Made by a program: the position numbers and the translations under genes. This document shows, piece after piece, positions 23,083 through 32,145 of a stretch of DNA of 64,000 nt; position 1 is the first letter of the stretch; each line of letters begins with the position of its first letter. The notes under the pieces were generated by a model. The model was given only the letters and a program-made list of their open reading frames with translations, did no database searches and was not told the origin of the DNA. The stretch lies in contig CAWHCT010000020.1 in NCBI GenBank assembly GCA_963827785.1, forward strand, positions 1-64,000, in the 5' to 3' direction. Origin of the DNA: Site-B1 sp963827785. Lineage in GTDB: Bacteria > Bacteroidota > Bacteroidia > Flavobacteriales > Flavobacteriaceae.

Positions 23083-24315
23083 ATGGAAAATCTTGCGTTA
23101 ATAGAATCTTTTTCAGAATTTAAGGACGATAAACTGATAGATCGTGTGACCTTAATGGCAATATTAGAGGATGTTTTTAGAAATGCCCTTAAGAAGAAAT
23201 TTGGAGATGATGATAATTTTGATATAATTATAAATCCTGATAAAGGGGATTTAGAGATTTGGAGAAACCGAGTGGTTGTTGCTGATGGAGAAGTAGAGGA
23301 ACCAAATCAGGAGATATCACTTTCTGAAGCTCGCAAAATTGAACCGGATTTTGAAGTAGGTGAAGATGTGTCAGAAGAAGTAAAACTGATAGATCTTGGT
23401 CGTCGGGCAATATTGGCCTTAAGACAAAACCTTATCTCAAAAATTCATGAGCACGATAACACCAATATATATAAACAGTTTAAAGATTTAATTGGGGAAA
23501 TTTATACTGCTGAGGTTCATCACATTCGTCATAGAGCAGTCATTTTATTAGATGACGATGGTAATGAGATAATCCTTCCTAAAGAAAAACAAATCCCATC
23601 GGATTTTTTCAGGAAAGGCGAAAATGTTAAAGGAATAATTGAAAGTGTTGAACTTAAAGGGAATAAACCATCTATTATTATGTCCAGAGCTGCTCCGGCA
23701 TTTCTGGAAAAACTTTTTGAGCAGGAAATACCGGAAGTTTTTGATGGATTGATAACAATAAAAAATGTAGTTAGAATACCTGGTGAAAAAGCAAAAGTTG
23801 CCGTCGATTCCTATGATGACAGAATTGATCCTGTGGGAGCCTGTGTTGGGATGAAAGGATCAAGAATTCATGGTATAGTTCGTGAATTAGGTAATGAGAA
23901 CATTGATGTTATTAATTACACCAATAACCTGCAGTTGTACATAACACGAGCATTGAGTCCGGCACGTGTGACCTCAATAAAATTGGACGAAGTGAACAAA
24001 CGTGCCGAGGTAATTTTAAAACCTGAAGAAGTGAGTAAAGCTATAGGTAGAGGAGGGCATAACATTCGTCTTGCTGGACAATTAACTGGTTATGAAATTG
24101 ATGTATTCAGAGAAGGGGCAGAGGAAGATGTAGAGTTAACAGAATTCTCTGATGAAATTGAAGGTTGGATCATAGACGAGTTGAAAAAAGCAGGTTTGGA
24201 CACAGCTAAAAGTGTTCTGGAACAAGAAGTTGAAGATCTTGTAAAAAGAACCGATCTGGAAGAAGAAACAATCAACGATGTTCTGAGAATCCTTAAAGAG
24301 GAATTTGAAGAATAA
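23083..24315 (+). CDS. nusA: Transcription termination/antitermination factor NusA
   Basis: A 410-residue NusA. The N-terminal RNA-polymerase-binding domain (MENLALIESFSEFKDDKLIDR...EDVFRNALKKKFG) is followed by an S1 domain (about 130-200, GEIYTAEVHHIRHRAVILLDD), KH1 (about 230-300, DRIDPVGACVGMKGSRIHGIVRELG) and KH2 (about 310-370, EEVSKAIGRGGHNIRLAGQLTG). It ends in a short acidic tail without the two C-terminal repeats of the E. coli protein, as is normal outside Gammaproteobacteria. It acts in pausing, termination and antitermination, and is co-transcribed with rimP and infB. Confidence 0.96.
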   Translation: MENLALIESFSEFKDDKLIDRVTLMAILEDVFRNALKKKFGDDDNFDIIINPDKGDLEIWRNRVVVADGEVEEPNQEISLSEARKIEPDFEVGEDVSEEVKLIDLGRRAILALRQNLISKIHEHDNTNIYKQFKDLIGEIYTAEVHHIRHRAVILLDDDGNEIILPKEKQIPSDFFRKGENVKGIIESVELKGNKPSIIMSRAAPAFLEKLFEQEIPEVFDGLITIKNVVRIPGEKAKVAVDSYDDRIDPVGACVGMKGSRIHGIVRELGNENIDVINYTNNLQLYITRALSPARVTSIKLDEVNKRAEVILKPEEVSKAIGRGGHNIRLAGQLTGYEIDVFREGAEEDVELTEFSDEIEGWIIDELKKAGLDTAKSVLEQEVEDLVKRTDLEEETINDVLRILKEEFEE

Positions 24316-24343
24316 GATATTTAAGTTACATTAAAGGCAATTT

Positions 24344-27055
24344 ATGGCTGAAACTATTAGATTAAATAAAGTATTACGCGAATTGAATATTTCGTTGGAT
24401 CGTGCTGTGGAATATTTGAATTCTAAAGGTATTGAGATCGATGCACGTCCAACAACAAAGATAACTGAAGAAGTTCATCAAATTCTTTCAGATGAATTTC
24501 AAACTGATGCCAGTAAAAGAGTTAAATCACAAGAATTAAGTGAAGCCAAGCTCAAAGAAAAAGAGGCACTTCGATTAGAGCGTGAGCGTGAATTAGAAGA
24601 GAAACTTACTAAAGAAGAAGCCAGGAAATCAGTTGTTAAAGCCAAAACCACTTTAAAAGGACCAAAACAGGTAGGTAAAATTGATCTGGATAAATCTAAA
24701 AAAGCAGTATCTAAACCTGTTCCTGAGCCTGTTGCAGAAGAAAAAGAACCGAAAAAAGTAGAATCGGAAAAAGTTGAAACAAAAAAGGCAGGGAAAACAA
24801 AGCCTGAGAAACCTGCCAAAAAAGAAATCGAAATAACCCAAGAAGAAGTAGTAGAAGAAGTAGTAGAAGAGGTTAAAGTAGAAACTAAATATCAAAAATT
24901 ATCAGGCCCAAAAATATCCGGTCAAAAAATTGATCTTGCAAAATTCAATAAGCCTAAGAAAAAGAAGGAAGAGAAAAAGCCAGAGAAAAAAGAAGCGGGA
25001 ACTAAAGTTTCTAAGGACGATGCCTCAAAAAAGAAAAGACGTAGAATAAGTAAAGCAGGGGAATCTAATTTTCAAAATAGAAACCAAAGATCTTCTCCTG
25101 GTAACAGATATTCCAAAGGTAAAAAACCAACCGTTGTAAAAGAAGAGCCAAGCGAAGAAGAAGTTCAAAAGCAAATTAGAGAAACTTTAGAAAAACTTCA
25201 GGGAAAATCTAGCAAAGGAAAAGGCGCAAAATATAGAAGAGAAAAAAGAGATCAACATAGGGAACAGACTGAAATTGATCAACAATTAGAAGCTGCCGAA
25301 AGTAAAATTTTAAAAGTAACAGAATTTGTAACAGCTAATGAAGTTGCTACAATGATGAATGTACCTGTAACTCAAATTATTTCGGCCTGTATGTCCCTTG
25401 GAATGATGGTAACCATGAACCAGCGACTGGATGCTGAAACTCTTTCAATAGTTGCCGATGAATTTGGTTATAAGGTAGAGTTTGTTACTGCTGATCTTGA
25501 GGAGGCAATTGAAGATGATGAAGACAAACCGGAAGATTTGAAACCTAGAGCACCAATTGTTACTGTGATGGGTCACGTTGACCACGGTAAAACATCATTA
25601 TTGGATTACATTCGTGAAGAAAACGTAATTGCCGGAGAATCAGGAGGAATTACACAACACATAGGCGCTTATGGGGTGACTCTGGCAGATGGACAGCAAA
25701 TAGCTTTTCTTGATACACCAGGTCACGAAGCTTTTACAGCGATGCGAGCACGTGGAGCTCAGTTAACAGATCTCGCTATAATTGTAGTTGCAGCAGATGA
25801 CGATATCATGCCACAAACAAAAGAGGCTATTTCTCATGCACAAGCTGCTGGCGTTCCAATTGTGTTTGCTATTAACAAGATAGATAAACCAGATTCTAAT
25901 CCGGAGAAGATAAAGGAAGGATTGGCGAATATGAACTTACTGGTTGAAGACTGGGGAGGAAAGATACAGTCTCAGGACATTTCAGCTAAAACAGGTACAG
26001 GTATAAAAGAATTATTGGAAAAAGTCCTGCTTGAAGCCGAATTATTGGAGCTGAAAGCAAACCCAAATAAACCAGCATCCGGAACGGTTGTTGAAGCCTT
26101 CCTTGATAAAGGTAGAGGATATATTTCTACAATATTGGTTCAAGCCGGAACCTTAAGAGTAGGAGATTATGTGTTGGCAGGTAAACATAGTGGAAAAGTT
26201 AAAGCCATGCAGGATGAAAGAGGTAAGACTGTTAAAGCTGCTGGTCCGTCAAGACCGGTTTCCATTTTAGGTTTAGATGGTGCACCTCAGGCAGGAGATA
26301 AATTCAATGTGTTTGAGGATGAACGTGAAGCTAAACAACTTGCAGCTAAACGCACACAACTTCAAAGGGAACAATCGGTTAGAACTCAACGTCATATTAC
26401 ACTTGACGAAATCGGTAGACGAATTGCCCTAGGTGATTTCCAGGAATTGAATATCATTCTTAAAGGAGATGTGGATGGATCTGTAGAAGCATTGACCGAC
26501 TCATTCCAGAAACTCTCTACGGAAGAGATTCAGGTTAATATTATTCATAAAGGAGTTGGAGCAATTACGGAAAGTGATGTGCTTCTGGCATCGGCTTCAG
26601 ATGCCATTATCATTGGATTTAATGTACGTCCTATGGGTAATGCACGTCAGATAGCAGATAAAGAGGAAATAGACATCAGAACCTATTCAATCATATATGA
26701 TGCTATCAATGATCTGAAAGATGCAATGGAAGGCATGCTTTCTCCGGAATTGAAGGAAGAAATTACCGGTAATGCTGAAATAAGAGAAACATTTAAAATA
26801 TCTAAAATTGGAACTATTGCTGGTTGTATGGTGACCAACGGAAAGATTTTTAGAAATTCCGGAATTCGTTTGATTCGTGATGGAGTAGTTTTATTTACAG
26901 GAGAATTGACTTCATTAAAGCGATTTAAAGATGATGTTAAGGAGGTCGCTAAAGGTTATGATTGTGGAATCCAGATCAAAAATTATAATGACATCCAAGA
27001 AGGTGATATAATAGAAGCATTCAAGGAAGTAGAAGTTAAAAAGAAATTAAAATAA
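24344..27055 (+). CDS. infB: Translation initiation factor IF-2
   Basis: A 903-residue GTPase that places initiator tRNA on the 30S subunit. It begins with an IF2N-type domain (TIRLNKVLRELNISLDRAVEYL), followed by a long Lys/Glu-rich linker (about 75-330) and a second IF2N region (KVTEFVTANEVATMMNVPVTQI). The G domain has GHVDHGKT (about 409-416), DTPGHEAFT and NKID. Domains II-IV with GDVDGSVEAL and the tRNA-binding C-terminus follow. The linker is long and low-complexity, a common Bacteroidota trait. It ends the operon, with a terminator directly after it. Confidence 0.97.
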   Translation: MAETIRLNKVLRELNISLDRAVEYLNSKGIEIDARPTTKITEEVHQILSDEFQTDASKRVKSQELSEAKLKEKEALRLERERELEEKLTKEEARKSVVKAKTTLKGPKQVGKIDLDKSKKAVSKPVPEPVAEEKEPKKVESEKVETKKAGKTKPEKPAKKEIEITQEEVVEEVVEEVKVETKYQKLSGPKISGQKIDLAKFNKPKKKKEEKKPEKKEAGTKVSKDDASKKKRRRISKAGESNFQNRNQRSSPGNRYSKGKKPTVVKEEPSEEEVQKQIRETLEKLQGKSSKGKGAKYRREKRDQHREQTEIDQQLEAAESKILKVTEFVTANEVATMMNVPVTQIISACMSLGMMVTMNQRLDAETLSIVADEFGYKVEFVTADLEEAIEDDEDKPEDLKPRAPIVTVMGHVDHGKTSLLDYIREENVIAGESGGITQHIGAYGVTLADGQQIAFLDTPGHEAFTAMRARGAQLTDLAIIVVAADDDIMPQTKEAISHAQAAGVPIVFAINKIDKPDSNPEKIKEGLANMNLLVEDWGGKIQSQDISAKTGTGIKELLEKVLLEAELLELKANPNKPASGTVVEAFLDKGRGYISTILVQAGTLRVGDYVLAGKHSGKVKAMQDERGKTVKAAGPSRPVSILGLDGAPQAGDKFNVFEDEREAKQLAAKRTQLQREQSVRTQRHITLDEIGRRIALGDFQELNIILKGDVDGSVEALTDSFQKLSTEEIQVNIIHKGVGAITESDVLLASASDAIIIGFNVRPMGNARQIADKEEIDIRTYSIIYDAINDLKDAMEGMLSPELKEEITGNAEIRETFKISKIGTIAGCMVTNGKIFRNSGIRLIRDGVVLFTGELTSLKRFKDDVKEVAKGYDCGIQIKNYNDIQEGDIIEAFKEVEVKKKLK

Positions 27056-27088
27056 AAAAAGAGGCTTATTGAAGCCTCTTTTTTTTTA
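27055..27088. terminator. Bidirectional terminator between infB and SPOR gene
   Basis: GAGGCTT-ATTG-AAGCCTC (27061-27078) is preceded by an A run and followed by nine T, so it works for infB and, on the other strand, for the convergent gene whose TAA lies in the T run. Confidence 0.85.
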
Positions 27089-27472
27089 ATTCTTCTTTGG
27101 TTCAAAAATAAAGGCGTTCATGAACGTCTTTTTTATTCTTATTAAAGCTCGGTCAGCTTCAAGCCTGCTTCTAAAATCACCAACCCAAATCTTGTAATTG
27201 GGTGTTTCATATTCTATGGAGCTTGGCCAATCAGAATAGTTCTCAAGAAATTCAGTTCTGGCCGTTTCTGCGGAACTTCTGCTTAAACCGGAGTAAATCT
27301 GTATTTTATATCTGTCAAATGATGTTTCCATGGACTTCCTTATCTTTAGTAGATCCTCAATTTCCTTATCCTGATTTATAACTACCGAACCTTCCTGGGC
27401 GTTCAGATTGAAACTGAATATAAAAATTATAATGGTTATAAAAAAGTTTGATTTAACAGATAAAATATTCAT
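27086..27472 (-). CDS. Secreted SPOR-domain protein
   Basis: A 128-residue protein. Signal peptide: MNILSVKSNFFITIIIFIFSFNLNAQ. A short linker follows, then a SPOR-like domain (about 55-125) with FDRYKIQIYSGLSRSSAETARTEFLENY and YKIWVGDFRSRLEADRALIRIKKTFMNAFIFEP. SPOR domains bind denuded peptidoglycan glycan strands at division sites. I start at the ATG at 27470-27472; an in-frame TTG 21 bases upstream would only add hydrophilic residues before the signal. Confidence 0.88.
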   Translation of the reverse strand: MNILSVKSNFFITIIIFIFSFNLNAQEGSVVINQDKEIEDLLKIRKSMETSFDRYKIQIYSGLSRSSAETARTEFLENYSDWPSSIEYETPNYKIWVGDFRSRLEADRALIRIKKTFMNAFIFEPKKN

Positions 27473-27490
27473 ATTTATTAGTTTATATTG

Positions 27491-27519
27491 CAAATGTAAA
27501 GGTTATAAACTCAAACAAA
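27491..27519 (-). promoter_or_regulatory. Candidate promoter of SPOR gene
   Basis: On the minus strand TACATTTG (27498-27491) matches the -7 consensus, with TTTG (27519-27516) 17 bases upstream. The start codon is 18 bases downstream. Confidence 0.5.
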
Positions 27520-27572
27520 CAACAATTTATTATTTAGAATCTTTCTAAATTATTGCTAACATATATCTAAGA

Positions 27573-27603
27573 TTTCGAAAATCCACATTAAATGTTACTT
27601 TTG
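27573..27603 (+). promoter_or_regulatory. Candidate promoter of the ACIII/oxidase operon
   Basis: TTTC (27573-27576), 19-base spacer, TACTTTTG (27596-27603). The -7 element is a full match to TAnnTTTG and the -33 differs by one base. The actA ATG is 37 bases downstream. This is the only promoter I see for the nearly 12-kb operon. Confidence 0.55.
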
Positions 27604-27640
27604 CGAGAGATTTTTATAACTGTATTTTCACTATTTATTA

Positions 27641-28987
27641 ATGAAAAAACCATACCAAAGTTTAGAAGTTAATTCAATCAATAATATGAAACAGGTGATT
27701 CACCGGATATTAAATGCAAATATTCTTAGTTTTAGTTTAATATTTTTATTTGCATTTTCTACATCTCTTTCTGCTCAAGATCCTGGTGATCCAGTTCAAG
27801 GAAAGGCTTTATTTAATACGAATTGTGCAGCTTGTCATAATTTAGACAGGAAAATGGTTGGTCCTGCATTGAGAAATGTAGAGACTCGATTGGCAGAAAG
27901 CGAAGGTCTGGATCGTGAATGGTTATATGCATGGATAAGGAACAGTTCTGGTTTAATAAAATCAGGAGATGCCTACGCTAACAAAATTTATGAAGAGTAC
28001 AGTAAAGCAGCAATGACTGCTTTCCCTCAGTTAACAGATACTGATTTAAATAATATATTGGCCTATACAGCCCAGGAAAAAGCAGTTCCTTTAGCGACTA
28101 CTGCTGTTGCTGGTGCAGAAACTCAAAAAGGTGATGGCGATCTTGGGTTTTCAAGCAAGATAATATTAGGCGGTTTAGCCGTTTTATTTGGTTTATTGGC
28201 TTTTGCATTTTATTTGGTTAACCGAACATTACGCCGATTTGCCTTAGCAAAGAATATAGATATTCAAGAATCAGAAAAAGGTGTGCCTCTGTGGCAGGCT
28301 TTTGTTAAAAATCAATTTTTAGTCCTGGTTGCCTCAATATTCTTGTTATTGGCAAGCGCCTATTTTGTATATGGGTATTTTATGCAGTTAGGAATAGATC
28401 AGGGATATCAACCAGTACAACCTATTCACTATTCGCATAAAATACATGCCGGTGAAAATGCTATTGATTGCAAATATTGTCACTCTTCAGCTCGTGTAAG
28501 TAAACACTCAGGAATTCCTTCATTGAATATCTGTATGAACTGTCATAAATCTATTTATGAGGTGGCAGAATCAACAGCTACAGCAGAATACAGTAAAGAG
28601 TTTTATGACGGTGAGATCAAAAAACTTTACGCAGCAGTTGGTTGGGATGAAACTGAACAGAAATATACAGGAGAGACCAAACCGGTAAAGTGGATAAGGA
28701 TTCATAACCTTCCTGATTTTGCTTATTTCAATCACTCGCAACACGTTACTGTTGCAGGTGTAGAATGCCAAACCTGTCATGGTCCTGTCGAAGAAATGGA
28801 GATCATGTATCAATATTCACCACTTACAATGGGCTGGTGCATAGATTGTCACAGAACAACAAATGTAAATGTTAAAGACAATGAATATTACGCAAAAATT
28901 CATGAAGCATTTTCGAAAAAATATGAAGTGGACCAATTAACAGCTGCTCAAATGGGCGGATTGGAATGTGGGAAATGTCATTATTAA
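27641..28987 (+). CDS. actA: Alternative complex III subunit ActA, multiheme cytochrome c
   Basis: A 448-residue electron-transfer subunit of the menaquinol:cytochrome c oxidoreductase. After a signal peptide ending near AQDPGDP comes a monoheme domain with CAACH (Cys62-His66), then membrane segments at about 173-193 and 228-250. The C-terminal part carries five more CxxCH sites (CKYCH, CMNCH, CQTCH, CIDCH, CGKCH). The total of six hemes reflects fusion of a monoheme cytochrome to the usual pentaheme ActA. The start could also be the internal ATG 15 codons downstream (MKQVIHRILN), which gives a more normal signal. First gene of the operon. Confidence 0.92.
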   Translation: MKKPYQSLEVNSINNMKQVIHRILNANILSFSLIFLFAFSTSLSAQDPGDPVQGKALFNTNCAACHNLDRKMVGPALRNVETRLAESEGLDREWLYAWIRNSSGLIKSGDAYANKIYEEYSKAAMTAFPQLTDTDLNNILAYTAQEKAVPLATTAVAGAETQKGDGDLGFSSKIILGGLAVLFGLLAFAFYLVNRTLRRFALAKNIDIQESEKGVPLWQAFVKNQFLVLVASIFLLLASAYFVYGYFMQLGIDQGYQPVQPIHYSHKIHAGENAIDCKYCHSSARVSKHSGIPSLNICMNCHKSIYEVAESTATAEYSKEFYDGEIKKLYAAVGWDETEQKYTGETKPVKWIRIHNLPDFAYFNHSQHVTVAGVECQTCHGPVEEMEIMYQYSPLTMGWCIDCHRTTNVNVKDNEYYAKIHEAFSKKYEVDQLTAAQMGGLECGKCHY

Positions 28988-29017
28988 TTATTTAAAGAAG
29001 TAATTCAATTATATCAT

Positions 29018-32000
29018 ATGTCATCAAACAAGAAATACTGGAAAAGTGTTGAAGAGCTAAGGCCAAACAGCTCTATTGTTGAGACGCTAAAAAGCAAAGA
29101 GTTTGTAGAAGAAATTCCAACAGATGAGTTCTTAGGTAATAAGGAGGCGTTGGATACATCTAACACAACACGTCGTGATTTCTTAAAGTATGTTGGTTTT
29201 AGTACTGCAGCTGCAACTTTAGCAGCTTGTGAAGGACCAGTTATAAAATCCATACCCTATGTGGTTCAACCGGAATCAATTATTCCTGGAGTCGCAAACT
29301 ATTATGCCACAACTATCGCAGATGGATTTGATTTTGCTAACGTATTGGTAAAAACTCGTGAGGGACGGCCAATTAAAATTGAAAATAATACTTTGGCTGG
29401 GGCAAATGGTAATGCCAATGCTAGAGTTAATGCCTCTGTACTTGGATTATATGACAGCTTGAGGGTACAGGGACCAATGAAAGATGGAGAAGCAATTTCC
29501 TGGAGCGATTTTGATGCTGAAGTAAGTCAGAAACTGGCAGGTATAAAAGATTCAGGTAAAGAAATTGTGCTATTGACACAAACTTTACCAAGTCCTTCTA
29601 CCACTAAATTAATTACGGAGTTTAAAGAAAAATATGGTAATGTAAGACATGTGGTGTATGATGCTATTTCAGAATCAGCTGCATTGGATTCATACCAAGC
29701 TAAATATGGAGAAAGAGGATTGGCTAATTATGATTTCTCTAAAGCCATGACAATTGTTTCTATTGGAGCAGATTTCTTGAGCGATTGGCAAGGAGGCGGA
29801 TTTGATTCCGGCTATTCAAAAGGCCGAATCCCAGAAAATGGAAAGATGTCTCGACATATTCAGTTTGAATCTAATATGTCCTTAACCGGAGCAAATGCTG
29901 ATAAACGGGTTCCTTTGACACCTGGCCAACAAAAAGTGGCACTAGCAAAATTATACAGCTATGTTTTAGGAGTGTCTGTTTCAGGAGAATTACCTCAATC
30001 TATAGATGATGCAGTACGTGAAGCAGCATCCGAACTTAAAACAGCAGGAAGTAATGGTGTTTTGGTTTCGGGTATTCAGGATGTGAATGCACAGACAGTT
30101 GTTTTAGAAATTAATGAGGCCTTAAGCAGTAAGGCATTTGATTCGAAAACTACGATAAGAACACGTCAGGGAAATAGCAAAGATGTGGCAAGTTTAGTTG
30201 CTGATATGAATGCAGGTAAAGTTGCTGCGATCATCATGAGCGGTGTAAATCCATTATATACATTGCCTAATTCATCAGAATTTGCAGAAGGATTAAAGAA
30301 AACCGAATTGTCAATTTCGTTTTCGATGAAGCAGGATGAAACATCTTCAGTAACCCAATATATAGGTGCAGTTCCTCATTATTTGGAATCCTGGGGAGAT
30401 GTAGAATTGAAAAAAGGGCATTATGGATTGATGCAGCCTACAATTAGACCTTTGTTCAATACAAGACAATTTCAAGAAGCATTGTTAGTATGGAACGGTA
30501 ATGATGTTTCATATAACGATTATATAAAACAAGTCTGGAATTCAGATATATTAAATGGGGCATCGTTTAATCAAGCCGTTCATGATGGCGTTTTTAAAGG
30601 GAATGCTTCAATTACCGAAGAATTAACTTCATCTGAACCATCCGAAACCCCATCTGGGGATGCCGCAAGAGCACTGGCGTCATCTGTTTCACCTGATGGA
30701 TTTGAACTGACGTTATATTCAAAGGTTGGTATGGGAGATGGGCAGCAGGCTAATAACCCTTGGCTTCAGGAATTCCCTGACCCTATAACCAGAGCCTCCT
30801 GGGATAACTATTTAACCGTTAGTAAGGCAGATGCGGATGAATTAGGTTTAATAAATGAGCATGTTGCTACAGGAGCTTTAAATGGAAGTTATGCTGAAGT
30901 TACTGTTAACGGAAAAACTTTAACAGTTCCGGTTATGATCCAACCTGGTCAGGCTAAAGGAACAGCGGGATTATCGTTTGGATATGGAAGATCAGCTGGT
31001 TTAAAGGATGAAATGAAGACAGGTGTCAATGCTTATGAGTTCTATCAGGATTTTAATCCGGTTCAAAATGTTAGTATTAAACCAGCTTCAGGTATGCATG
31101 AATTTGCATCTGTGCAGTTACAAAATACTTTAATGGGTCGTGGTGATATTATAAGAGAAACCACATTAGAAATATTTAATACAAAAGATAAGGACTACTG
31201 GAATGCTATTCCTGAAGTGTCTTTAAATCATATAGAAACACCGGTGACATCTCCGGATGTTGATCTGTGGGATGAGTTTGATCGTTCAATTGGACATCAC
31301 TTCAATTTATCCATAGATCTTAATGCATGTACCGGATGTGGTGCTTGTGTTATAGCTTGTCATGCTGAAAATAATGTGCCTGTTGTAGGTAAAGAAGAAG
31401 TTAGAAGAAGTCGTGACATGCATTGGTTGCGCATTGACAGATACTATTCATCAGAAGAGTCATTTGAAGGAGATAACGTTAAAAAAGAATCAGCAGAAGG
31501 ATTGTTTGGTGATACAGGTGTTAAAAATACATTATTTGAAATGGAATCTGCAGCAGTAGAGAATCCTCAGATTGCATTCCAGCCAATTATGTGTCAGCAT
31601 TGTAATCATGCACCTTGTGAAACCGTTTGTCCTGTTGCAGCAACATCTCATAGTCGTCAAGGTCAAAACCATATGGCTTATAATCGATGTGTTGGTACTC
31701 GTTATTGTGCCAATAACTGTCCTTATAAAGTAAGACGATTTAACTGGTTCTTATATTCAGAAAATGATGAGTTTGATTATTTCATGAATGATGATCTGGG
31801 ACGTATGGTTATAAATCCAGATGTTACAGTAAGATCTCGTGGAGTAATGGAAAAATGTTCTTTCTGTATCCAAAGAACTCAAAAAACCATCCTGGACGCA
31901 AAACGTGATGGCAGGGAAATTAAAGATGGTGAATTCCAAACAGCTTGTTCTGCTGCATGCAGCAATGGAGCAATGGTATTTGGAGATGTTAATGATAAAG

Positions 32001-32116
32001 AAAGTAAAGTTGCAAAACTGGAAGAAGATAAACGTATGTATCGCTTATTAGATAGTGTTGGTACTAAACCTAATGTTATGTATCAGGCCAAAGTAAGAAA
32101 TACAAAAGAAGCTTAG
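29018..32116 (+). CDS. actB: Alternative complex III subunit ActB, iron-sulfur/molybdopterin-like
   Basis: A 1032-residue periplasmic subunit. It has a Tat motif TRRDFLKYVGF (residues 51-61) followed by LAAC (Cys71). The middle is a molybdopterin-oxidoreductase-like domain without obvious cofactor cysteine or selenocysteine. From about residue 770 it has a ferredoxin domain with Cys clusters CTGCGACVIAC, CQHCNHAPCETVC (about 858), CVGTRYCANNC (about 892) and CSFC/CSAAC (about 947-980), enough for four Fe-S clusters. It transfers electrons from the quinol site to ActA/ActE hemes. Confidence 0.94.
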   Translation: MSSNKKYWKSVEELRPNSSIVETLKSKEFVEEIPTDEFLGNKEALDTSNTTRRDFLKYVGFSTAAATLAACEGPVIKSIPYVVQPESIIPGVANYYATTIADGFDFANVLVKTREGRPIKIENNTLAGANGNANARVNASVLGLYDSLRVQGPMKDGEAISWSDFDAEVSQKLAGIKDSGKEIVLLTQTLPSPSTTKLITEFKEKYGNVRHVVYDAISESAALDSYQAKYGERGLANYDFSKAMTIVSIGADFLSDWQGGGFDSGYSKGRIPENGKMSRHIQFESNMSLTGANADKRVPLTPGQQKVALAKLYSYVLGVSVSGELPQSIDDAVREAASELKTAGSNGVLVSGIQDVNAQTVVLEINEALSSKAFDSKTTIRTRQGNSKDVASLVADMNAGKVAAIIMSGVNPLYTLPNSSEFAEGLKKTELSISFSMKQDETSSVTQYIGAVPHYLESWGDVELKKGHYGLMQPTIRPLFNTRQFQEALLVWNGNDVSYNDYIKQVWNSDILNGASFNQAVHDGVFKGNASITEELTSSEPSETPSGDAARALASSVSPDGFELTLYSKVGMGDGQQANNPWLQEFPDPITRASWDNYLTVSKADADELGLINEHVATGALNGSYAEVTVNGKTLTVPVMIQPGQAKGTAGLSFGYGRSAGLKDEMKTGVNAYEFYQDFNPVQNVSIKPASGMHEFASVQLQNTLMGRGDIIRETTLEIFNTKDKDYWNAIPEVSLNHIETPVTSPDVDLWDEFDRSIGHHFNLSIDLNACTGCGACVIACHAENNVPVVGKEEVRRSRDMHWLRIDRYYSSEESFEGDNVKKESAEGLFGDTGVKNTLFEMESAAVENPQIAFQPIMCQHCNHAPCETVCPVAATSHSRQGQNHMAYNRCVGTRYCANNCPYKVRRFNWFLYSENDEFDYFMNDDLGRMVINPDVTVRSRGVMEKCSFCIQRTQKTILDAKRDGREIKDGEFQTACSAACSNGAMVFGDVNDKESKVAKLEEDKRMYRLLDSVGTKPNVMYQAKVRNTKEA

Positions 32117-32145
32117 AACTAATTAAGAAACAATTATAAAGTATT

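Noticed and set aside
24653..24895. Minus-strand frame rich in Phe/Tyr inside infB
   Set aside because: It is a mirror of the Lys/Glu-rich low-complexity linker of IF-2.
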